Source: Sphingomonas sp. (lineage in GTDB: Bacteria; Pseudomonadota; Alphaproteobacteria; Sphingomonadales; Sphingomonadaceae). From it: 12,540 nucleotides of DNA. The notes beneath the pieces are model-generated. The model did no database searches. It had not been told where the DNA came from and saw only the letters and a program-made list of their open reading frames with translations. Shown piece by piece: positions 7,011 through 12,540 of this stretch; position 1 is the first letter of the stretch; each line of letters begins with the position of its first letter. Where the stretch lies: NCBI GenBank assembly GCA_013822915.1, contig PNLG01000314.1:1-12540 (forward strand), read 5' to 3'. A program made the translations under genes and the position numbers.

Positions 7011-8084
7011 CTAAAACTGGTGGCCGGTGCGGTCGCGCTTGGTTGCCAGATAACGCTCATTATGCGGGTTTGGTGGCAATTTATGCGGCACGCGCTCCGC
7101 CACGTCGATGCCGACGCTTTGGAGCTGCGCGACCTTTTCCGGGTTGTTGGTGAGCAGCCGCACTTGATGCTGGCCGAGCAGCGTCAGCATTTGGCCCGCC
7201 ACCCTGAAATTGCGCGAATCGACCGCGAACCCCAGCCGGGTGTTGGCGTCGACCGTATCGAACCCCTGATCCTGCAACGCATAGGCGCGCAGCTTGTTGA
7301 TAAGGCCGATCCCGCGCCCTTCCTGCCGCAGATAAAGCAAAATGCCCCAGCCATTGGCCGCAATCGCGTGGATCGCCGCCTGAAGCTGTGGGCCGCAATC
7401 GCATTTCAAACTGCCCAGCACATCGCCGGTCAGACATTCACTATGCAGCCGCACGAGCGGCGGCGCCCCATTCGGGCTGCCGATCAGCAGCGCCACATGC
7501 TCGCCCGCCATTTCGGGGGTGCGAAACGCGATAATTTCGGCGCGTTCGGCGCCATCGACCGGCAAATGCGCGCGTGCGGCAATCACCAGCCGCGACGCAT
7601 CCTCATGCGCTTCGATATCCTCAGGCGTAATGCCAATCTCCGCTGTGCCTCTGCGCAGTACGAAAAATGCAGGCAGCATCCCGGCCAGCGTCGCCAGCCT
7701 CAGCGCCCAGCGCGCGCCATTGGGATCGTCGATGTCGATTGCGCGATACGGCCCTTTGAGCGGCGTCTTCAAGTCGAATTGCGGATCAGCAAGTGCGGTG
7801 GCCGCATCGAAATCGAGCCAGGGCGCACGTTCGACCAACGCCGGGCAATCGGGGGCGGCGGCGGCCCGCTGATTGGCGAGCTTGAGCGTTGCCGCCCGCC
7901 CCGCCGATAACAGCACGGGGGCGGTTCCCGCCGGGTCAAATGCTGCAAGCCGGGCAGCATCCGCCGTCTCGATCGGAAGCAGCGCAAGCGGCCCGGCCTT
8001 CGTCGCCAACACCACGGCCCAGCCGCGCCGCAGCGCGTCAATCGCTTGCGCCGCCGCGCGCGGATTGGCGGGGGTGACGGTCAA
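7011..8084 (-). CDS. ribA: GTP cyclohydrolase II with N-terminal extension
   Basis: RibA opens GTP to 2,5-diamino-6-ribosylamino-pyrimidinone 5'-phosphate plus formate and pyrophosphate, the first step of riboflavin synthesis. The catalytic domain spans about residues 165-357. Zinc cysteines C217, C228 and C230 lie in HSECLTGDVLGSLKCDCG; QEGRGIGL follows; D289 and R291 in GFAVDSRNF match the E. coli proton acceptor and nucleophile (D126, R128); RLLTNNPEKV and ERVP close the domain. The first 160 or so residues (AIDALRRGWAVVLATKAG and on) faintly recall a DHBP synthase (RibB) fold but lack its acidic DDEDRENEGD cluster, so they look structural or degenerate. Similar extensions are common in alphaproteobacterial RibA. 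I chose the TTG at 8084, which overlaps the xth stop as TTGA. The frame stays open to 8195, but that extension lies inside xth and is low in complexity. The product is 357 residues. Confidence 0.93.
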   Translation of the reverse strand: MTVTPANPRAAAQAIDALRRGWAVVLATKAGPLALLPIETADAARLAAFDPAGTAPVLLSAGRAATLKLANQRAAAAPDCPALVERAPWLDFDAATALADPQFDLKTPLKGPYRAIDIDDPNGARWALRLATLAGMLPAFFVLRRGTAEIGITPEDIEAHEDASRLVIAARAHLPVDGAERAEIIAFRTPEMAGEHVALLIGSPNGAPPLVRLHSECLTGDVLGSLKCDCGPQLQAAIHAIAANGWGILLYLRQEGRGIGLINKLRAYALQDQGFDTVDANTRLGFAVDSRNFRVAGQMLTLLGQHQVRLLTNNPEKVAQLQSVGIDVAERVPHKLPPNPHNERYLATKRDRTGHQF

Positions 8085-8875
8085 AGCGCAAACTCGGTGA
8101 CGAGCGGAATGTGATCCGATGGCTTGTCCCAGCTCCGCGCCGCCTCCACCACCCGGTGCGCGGTCGCGACCGCCGCGACATCGGGCGTCGCCCACATATG
8201 GTCGAGCCGCCGTCCGCGATCAGAGGCTTGCCAGTCCTTCGCCCGGTAACTCCACCAAGTGTAGAGCCGTTCGGGCGGGGGGGTGAAGCGGCGACCCAGA
8301 TCGACCCACTGATTCGCCTGTTGAAGCCGGTCAAGCGCTGCCACCTCCACGGGCGTGTGGCTAACCACGTCGAGCAATTGCTTGTGGCTCCAAACGTCAC
8401 ACTCAAGCGGCGCGATGTTGAAATCACCCACCAACAACGCCGGGCCGACTGACTGCGCCGACCACTCGGTCATCCGGTCGATAAAGTCGAGCTTTTGCCC
8501 AAATTTGGGGTTTTGCTCGCGGTCGGGGATGTCGCCGCCCGCCGGAATGTAGACATTGTCGAGCCGCAGCCCACCGGGCAGTCGCACCCCGATATGCCGC
8601 GCCTCGCCATTGGCCTGCCAACCGTGCCGCGTCACGTCGGCGAGCGGTAATCGAGAGACGATCGCGACGCCGTGATGCATACGCTGACCGTGCAGCTCGA
8701 TGTGCGGATAGCCCAGCGCGCGAAAAGTGGCGGCGGGAAATTCCGAATCGGCGGCTTTGGTTTCCTGAAGGCACAGGATGTCGGGGGTGGCACTGCGCAG
8801 GAATTCTTCGACAATAGCGAGGCGAAACCGCACCGAGTTGATGTTCCACGATGCGATGCGAAGCGTGTCGGCCAT
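8081..8875 (-). CDS. xth: exodeoxyribonuclease III (AP endonuclease)
   Basis: This magnesium-dependent exonuclease III/AP endonuclease cuts DNA at abasic sites and trims 3' ends during base excision repair. The 264-residue product has the full endonuclease/exonuclease/phosphatase fold: N11 in SWNINSVR, E38 in LQETK (metal ligand), YIPAGG, the GDFNIAP motif with catalytic Asp and Asn, the conserved YTWWSYRA segment, RRLDHMW and the terminal SDHIPLV with the catalytic His. Length agrees with E. coli XthA. The start ATG at 8875 begins directly on the first beta strand. No strong ribosome site precedes it; a GGAAAGGGG lies about 40 bases upstream, too far for this start. The gene follows a 232-base structured spacer after lolA and its stop overlaps the ribA start. 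I see no missing catalytic residue. Confidence 0.96.
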   Translation of the reverse strand: MADTLRIASWNINSVRFRLAIVEEFLRSATPDILCLQETKAADSEFPAATFRALGYPHIELHGQRMHHGVAIVSRLPLADVTRHGWQANGEARHIGVRLPGGLRLDNVYIPAGGDIPDREQNPKFGQKLDFIDRMTEWSAQSVGPALLVGDFNIAPLECDVWSHKQLLDVVSHTPVEVAALDRLQQANQWVDLGRRFTPPPERLYTWWSYRAKDWQASDRGRRLDHMWATPDVAAVATAHRVVEAARSWDKPSDHIPLVTEFAL

Positions 8876-8939
8876 AAAGCGATTTAGAACCCGTTATCCG
8901 CCTTCACCAGCCCCTTTCCCGCCGTGCAACGCATGCGAC

Positions 8940-9075
8940 ACAGAAAGGCCCTCGTCCCGGGGGCATGGAACGAGGGCCGACCTAGCGTTCGTCACGCAAG
9001 CAGATCGGACTTGCCGGGCAACAGGGGGAAAACCCGAAAGCACCGTCTGCATTCCCGGTTTAACGGCTCAAAGCT
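8940..9075 (-). ncRNA. candidate small RNA or structured lolA 3' UTR
   Basis: The lolA-xth spacer shows RNA-like structure when read on the minus strand. CCGATCT (9008-9002) pairs with AGGTCGG (8983-8977). Inside it GCGT (8997-8994) pairs with ACGC (8988-8985). Directly after comes the terminator-like hairpin at 8978-8947. One pair of the outer stem is G-U on the minus strand but C-A on the plus strand, which favours a minus-strand transcript. A weak GGGAA/TTCCC pairing (9056-9026) lies further 5'. A possible promoter (9111-9082) would start a transcript near 9075. I do not recognise a known family; 6S and SRP signatures were looked for and not found. It may be only the 3' end of the ftsK-lolA message. 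The ends given are estimates. Confidence 0.3.
8947..8978 (-). terminator. probable intrinsic terminator after lolA
   Basis: A perfect 9-bp inverted repeat, GGCCCTCGT (8947-8955) and ACGAGGGCC (8970-8978), with a 14-base GC-rich loop. On the minus strand it is followed by TTTCTGTGT, a short imperfect U tract. Its position between the lolA stop and the xth start suits termination of the ftsK-lolA transcript. On the plus strand no T tract follows. Confidence 0.6.
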
Positions 9076-9081
9076 GTCGCC

Positions 9082-9111
9082 AATATGAACGAAACGCCGA
9101 GCCATGTTCAG
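9082..9111 (-). promoter_or_regulatory. possible weak promoter at the lolA stop codon
   Basis: On the minus strand CTGAAC (9111-9106) and CATATT (9087-9082) are 18 bases apart. The match to sigma70 consensus is only moderate (three and four of six). It would serve the structured spacer and xth/ribA downstream. Part of it overlaps the end of lolA. Confidence 0.2.
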
Positions 9112-9716
9112 TTTCGCGGCGATCCCCGGCGCGGCTCATTAAAGCGAAACGCATTGTCGGGAATCGCGATGTTGAACCGCTGATTCGCTAGCCGCACCGT
9201 CGTGCGGTTATTCTGCGCGTCGAGAGCTACCCAACCCTGAAGCATCAACCCGCCCGGCGCGCCGGCGATGCGCGCGAACACCATGGTGATGCGGCCATAT
9301 TCCGGGTGGCGCGGGTCGCTAGCTTCGACTGAGATGATTCGCGGATCCCCAGTGTCGACCGTTTTGGCAAAGCGGGTCGCGTCTTTCGTTGGATCAAGCA
9401 AGATGCCGAGCGGCGCATTGGCGATCGGCCAGCGTTGTTTCTGGCCAACCTGGTAATCGAGAAACCAGAGCGACTTGCCATCCGCCACAACCAGGATCGG
9501 CACACCCTTTTCATATTGAAAGCGGATTTTGCCGGGTTTTTTGAGCGTCAACACGCCGCGCACGCTGTTGCCGACGCGGTCAATCTGCTCAAAATCGGCC
9601 GTCATCGTATCAACGGCGCCGAGATGCGCCTTGACCAGCGCCAGCCCATCGACCGCAGCGGCGGCGGGCATTGTCACCAACGCGATGCCAAGCGAGGTGG
9701 TCAGGGGGCGGATCAT
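9108..9716 (-). CDS. lolA: outer-membrane lipoprotein carrier protein LolA
   Basis: LolA is the periplasmic chaperone that takes lipoproteins from the LolCDE transporter and hands them to the outer membrane. The 202-residue product begins with a signal peptide (MIRPLTTSLGIALVTMPAAAA, cleaved around residue 20-21). The mature part shows the family pattern: MTADFEQID, GVLTLKKPGKIRFQYEKG, VVADGKSLWFLDYQVGQ, then the PLGILLDP loop and a beta-rich C-terminal half ending in RFNIAIPDNAFRFN. The single-domain length is typical. The ATG at 9716 has GGAGAG 8 bases upstream. It lies 89 bases after ftsK, with no strong terminator between, so cotranscription with ftsK is likely. It serves lipoproteins such as the LptE and DUF3576 products encoded elsewhere in the window, though that link is functional, not operonic. 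Confidence 0.93.
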   Translation of the reverse strand: MIRPLTTSLGIALVTMPAAAAVDGLALVKAHLGAVDTMTADFEQIDRVGNSVRGVLTLKKPGKIRFQYEKGVPILVVADGKSLWFLDYQVGQKQRWPIANAPLGILLDPTKDATRFAKTVDTGDPRIISVEASDPRHPEYGRITMVFARIAGAPGGLMLQGWVALDAQNNRTTVRLANQRFNIAIPDNAFRFNEPRRGSPRN

Positions 9717-9759
9717 CGCGTCAACTCTCCGGCAAAAAAATACGCGGCATCAATGACGA

Positions 9760-9780
9760 CACGGCGTTGAACGCGCCGTG
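9760..9780. repeat. inverted repeat between ftsK and lolA
   Basis: CACGGCG (9760-9766) and CGCCGTG (9774-9780) form a perfect 7-bp stem with a 7-base loop. ACACGG (9759-9764) can alternatively pair with CCGTGT (9783-9788). On the minus strand a T7 run (9740-9734) follows, but 20 bases after the stem, so it is a poor intrinsic terminator. It may act as a processing or attenuating hairpin between the two genes. Confidence 0.5.
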
Positions 9781-9805
9781 AACCGTGTGGCCGGTGCTGC
9801 GCAAA

Positions 9806-12097
9806 TCAGATCGGGTTGCCGTCGCGGTCGCGCAGCACTTCGCGACGGCCAACATGGTCGGGCTTGCCGACAATGCCATCCTTTTCCATCCGTTCGATAA
9901 GACGCGCGGCGCTGTTATAGCCGATCCGCATCTGCCGTTGCAGCCATGACGTCGACGCCTTTTGGCTTTCCACCACCAGCTGGACCGCAATCCGATATTG
10001 CTGATCCTCCGGGCTGTCCTCACCCAAAGGTTGTCCATCCAAAGGGAAATCTTCCTCGGGCTCCTCGGTCACTGACTGGATGTAATCGGGTCGCCCCTGC
10101 GCGCGCCAGTGATCGGCGACAGCGCGCACTTCGTCGTCGGAGACAAACGGGCCGTGGACGCGCACAATCCCCTTGCCGCCGGGCATGTAGAGCATGTCGC
10201 CCTTGCCAAGCAGTTGTTCGGCGCCCTGTTCGCCCAGAATTGTGCGCGAATCGATTTTCGAGGTGACGTGAAAGCTGATCCGGGTGGGCAGGTTTGCCTT
10301 GATCACGCCGGTGATGACATCGACCGAGGGGCGCTGCGTCGCCATGATGAGGTGGATGCCCGCCGCGCGCGCCTTTTGCGCGAGCCGCTGGATCAGGAAT
10401 TCGACTTCCTTGCCTGCGGTCATCATCAGATCGGCGAGTTCGTCGACGATGACGACAATCTGCGGCAGCACCTGATAATCGAGCGTTTCCTCCTCATAAA
10501 TCGGCTGGCCGGTGTCGCTGTCATAGCCGGTTTGCACCTTGCGGCCGAGCGGATGGCCCTTCGCACGGGCGGCGCGCACCTTGTCGTTGAAGCTCACCAG
10601 ACTGCGCACGCCCACCGACGACATCTGGCGATAGCGATCCTCCATCTGCTCCACTGCCCATTTGAGCGCGCGCACTGCCTTGGCCGGATCGGTGACGACG
10701 GGGGAGAGGAGATGCGGAATGTCGTCATACATGCTCAGTTCGAGCATTTTGGGATCAATCATGATCATCCGGCACTGATCGGGACGCAGCCGATAGAGCA
10801 GCGACAGGATCATGCAGTTGAGCCCGACCGACTTGCCGGAGCCGGTCGTGCCCGCGACCAGCAAATGCGGCATCGGCGCGAGATCAGCGACCACCGCGTC
10901 GCCAGCAATATTCTTGCCCAGCACAATCGGCAGCGAGCCGGGCTGATCGTCGAGCGATTCGATCAGCTCGCGCAGGCTCACCATTTCGCGGCGAACATTG
11001 GGAAGTTCGATGCCGATCACCGTGCGCCCCGGAATCGTCGCGACGCGCGCCGAAATTGCCGACATGTTGCGGGCAATGTCATCAGCAAGCTGGATCACCC
11101 GGCTCGCCTTGATGCCGCTGGCGGGTTCGAGTTCATACATCGTCACGACGGGACCTGGCCGCACATTCACAATCGCGCCCTTCACATGGAAGTCATCGAG
11201 CACTGATTCGAGCAGACGGGCGTTCCGCTCCAGCGCGGCGCGGTCGATCGCCATACCGGGGGTGGGCGGCGCGGGTTTGAGCAGATCAACCGGCGGCAAC
11301 GCGCTGGTATCGCCCAGGTCGAACGAGGTCTGGCGAGGCGGCTTTGCAGGGGCGCTGGCCGGTTTGGCAGGGCGATCGGTAATGACGGGGGCAGGCCGAG
11401 GATCGCTGACCGCGATAGGGCGCGGGGCGGGTTCGGGTCGGTGCGGCGCGGCCTCTTCCTCGGCGACGCCGCGCTCGGTTGTGGCAGAGGTCGCACCGCG
11501 CGGCCAGCCCAGCGACCAGGTGCGTCCGCCGGCTTCAATCTCAAAGCCGAACGCATAGACCATCACCCCGCCCAGCATCGCCATCCCGGCCAGCACCCGC
11601 CCGGTCCACAGGATCGCAACCGGATCGCCGATTTCACTCATCGCGGTGCGCAGCGCCCCTGCGATCCCGAGCGCGATCGCCCCGCCATAGCCTGCGGGCA
11701 GGGTGCTCACCGCGCCGCCATCCACCAGCGCAAAGCCGGTCGCGATCAGGACGATGCCGATCAGCACCTTTGCGCTCATCCGCCACCACGCGCCGACCGG
11801 CCGGTCGCGCCAAAGACGGCTTGCGAACAGAAACGCAAATGGAACAACCAATACTGCGGGCCAGCCGAGCAGCGCGAGCAGCGCATCGGCAATCATCGCG
11901 CCAGGCCGGCCAAGCGCATTGCCCACCGGACCTCCCGCGGCGGTCGACAGCGACGGATCGCCGGGCCGATAGCTTGCCAATGCGAGCCCGACGCCGATCG
12001 CCGCGCCCGCAATCGCCATCCCCGCGATCAGCGCGCCGCTGCGCCGGGCGCCATGTTGGACGGTTTGCCGCCAAAGCGGCGGATGCGCGCTCGCCAT
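9806..12097 (-). CDS. ftsK: DNA translocase FtsK
   Basis: FtsK anchors at the division septum and pumps chromosome ends apart, activating XerCD recombination at dif. The 763-residue product starts with four or five membrane segments (about 21-41, 68-92, 108-126, 131-149, 160-184). A short Pro/Ala-rich linker (about 200-280) follows, then the alpha/beta motor. The Walker A motif is G416-TTGSGK-S423 and Walker B ends at D552-E553 in IVVIVDELADLMM; ATQRPSVDVITG and the RISF segment follow. The C-terminal winged-helix gamma domain, which reads KOPS sequences, spans about 694-757 (STSWLQRQMRIGYNSAARLI). The linker is far shorter than in E. coli (1329 residues in total), as in many alphaproteobacteria. 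The ATG at 12097 has AGGGA about six bases upstream. It is the first gene of the ftsK-lolA unit and diverges from a ubiH-family gene across 112 bases. Confidence 0.97.
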   Translation of the reverse strand: MASAHPPLWRQTVQHGARRSGALIAGMAIAGAAIGVGLALASYRPGDPSLSTAAGGPVGNALGRPGAMIADALLALLGWPAVLVVPFAFLFASRLWRDRPVGAWWRMSAKVLIGIVLIATGFALVDGGAVSTLPAGYGGAIALGIAGALRTAMSEIGDPVAILWTGRVLAGMAMLGGVMVYAFGFEIEAGGRTWSLGWPRGATSATTERGVAEEEAAPHRPEPAPRPIAVSDPRPAPVITDRPAKPASAPAKPPRQTSFDLGDTSALPPVDLLKPAPPTPGMAIDRAALERNARLLESVLDDFHVKGAIVNVRPGPVVTMYELEPASGIKASRVIQLADDIARNMSAISARVATIPGRTVIGIELPNVRREMVSLRELIESLDDQPGSLPIVLGKNIAGDAVVADLAPMPHLLVAGTTGSGKSVGLNCMILSLLYRLRPDQCRMIMIDPKMLELSMYDDIPHLLSPVVTDPAKAVRALKWAVEQMEDRYRQMSSVGVRSLVSFNDKVRAARAKGHPLGRKVQTGYDSDTGQPIYEEETLDYQVLPQIVVIVDELADLMMTAGKEVEFLIQRLAQKARAAGIHLIMATQRPSVDVITGVIKANLPTRISFHVTSKIDSRTILGEQGAEQLLGKGDMLYMPGGKGIVRVHGPFVSDDEVRAVADHWRAQGRPDYIQSVTEEPEEDFPLDGQPLGEDSPEDQQYRIAVQLVVESQKASTSWLQRQMRIGYNSAARLIERMEKDGIVGKPDHVGRREVLRDRDGNPI

Positions 12098-12209
12098 GTT
12101 CGTTCCCTAAAAATACGCTGGATGTTCCCGGTCACCATCAATCGCGCCTGGCGAGTCCCGCGTCAAGCAGGCGTTGGCATTGGCGGCGCATCGCCCTAAA
12201 AGCGCGGTT

Positions 12210-12540
12210 ATGGAAAAAGCGGAAATTCTTATTCTGGGCGGCGGGCTGGTGGGCTGCACGCTGGCGCTGGCGCTCGATGCGCATGGCCTGACCAGCATTG
12301 TCGTGGACCCCGCCGACCCGGCGGTGACGCTGGCCCCCGGTTTTGATGGCCGCGCCTCGGCAATCGCCAGCGCAAGCGGGCGGATGCTCGCCGCGATCGG
12401 GCTCAGCGATCGGCTGGCAGGGATGGGCTGTCCAATTGCGTCCATTCGGGTGAGTGACGGGCTCGCGCCCGGAGCGCTCGATTTTGAACCGGGGGCAGAG
12501 GATGGTGCGCTCGGGGTGATGTATGAGAACCGCAGCTTGC
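12210..12540 (+). CDS. UbiH-family FAD-dependent monooxygenase, N-terminal 110 residues (3' end outside window)
   Basis: Members of this family hydroxylate the aromatic ring during ubiquinone biosynthesis. The visible part begins with a Rossmann FAD-binding motif, G10-x-G12-x-x-G15 in LILGGGLVGCTLA, with the acidic residue D33 at the end of the second strand (IVVDP). The UbiH-type segment DGRASAIASAS follows at residues 46-56, matching the D-x-R-x-x-A-x-x-x-x-S pattern of the family. ENRSL at the cut end fits the start of the next conserved stretch. The ATG at 12210 places the first beta strand at residue 5, as usual; no clear ribosome site precedes it. It diverges from ftsK. Which ring position it hydroxylates (UbiH, UbiF, UbiI or UbiL) cannot be told from this fragment, so I give no symbol. 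Confidence 0.88.
   Translation, partial: MEKAEILILGGGLVGCTLALALDAHGLTSIVVDPADPAVTLAPGFDGRASAIASASGRMLAAIGLSDRLAGMGCPIASIRVSDGLAPGALDFEPGAEDGALGVMYENRSL

Noticed and set aside
7020..7910. 296-codon plus-strand open frame opposite ribA
   Set aside because: Antisense to a complete RibA catalytic domain; composition (His/Arg/Gln-rich) is that of a reverse-frame shadow.
8940..9075. 6S RNA or SRP RNA in the lolA-xth spacer
   Set aside because: I looked for the SRP GGAAG/GCAGCC loop and for the 6S long closing stem with its open central bulge; neither is present.
10109..11206. 365-codon plus-strand open frame opposite ftsK
   Set aside because: The longest shadow in the window, but it is antisense to the conserved FtsK motor and shows no family motif; His/Asp/Arg-rich as expected from reversed codons.

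Overview
The window is GC-rich, with dense genes, short spacers, GTG/TTG starts and stop/start overlaps. It looks like ordinary chromosomal core DNA from an alphaproteobacterium, most likely a sphingomonad. That assignment is an inference from the protein flavour (a compact FtsK, RibA with an N-terminal extension, a DUF3576 lipoprotein next to leuS) and from the gene order ubiH / ftsK-lolA-xth-ribA. No insertion sequence, phage gene, CRISPR array, tRNA or rRNA was seen.

Region 1 (1-4272, minus strand) is a tightly packed unit transcribed right to left: a DUF3576 lipoprotein, leuS (leucyl-tRNA synthetase), lptE (LPS-transport lipoprotein) and holA (DNA polymerase III delta, cut by the left edge). 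leuS/lptE share an ATGA and lptE/holA share a GTGA, so translation is probably coupled. A sigma70-like promoter can be drawn upstream of the lipoprotein gene.

Region 2 (4273-7000) starts with a plus-strand gene of unknown function for a secreted protein ending in phenylalanine. It converges, with overlapping stop codons, on a minus-strand ThiE/TenI-like gene that lacks canonical thiamine phosphate synthase residues. That gene diverges across only 22 bp from a plus-strand pair: a YggS-type PLP homeostasis protein and a HAD phosphatase.

Region 3 (7011-12097, minus strand) reads ftsK, lolA, a structured 232-bp spacer, xth and ribA. ftsK handles chromosome segregation at division, lolA carries lipoproteins across the periplasm, xth repairs DNA and ribA starts riboflavin synthesis. 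xth and ribA overlap at a TTGA. The lolA-xth spacer holds a terminator-like hairpin stacked on a second hairpin, and may encode a small RNA or a lolA 3' UTR.

Region 4 (12098-12540) is a divergent spacer and the start of a UbiH-family FAD monooxygenase gene cut by the right edge.

No stretch longer than 300 bases lacks a gene. The largest gaps are 8876-9107 (described as features) and 4213-4395, which holds the minus-strand promoter and the ribosome binding site of the plus-strand gene. I found no convincing new multi-gene system. The best leads are the structured lolA-xth spacer, the unknown secreted protein and the divergent ThiE-like protein.
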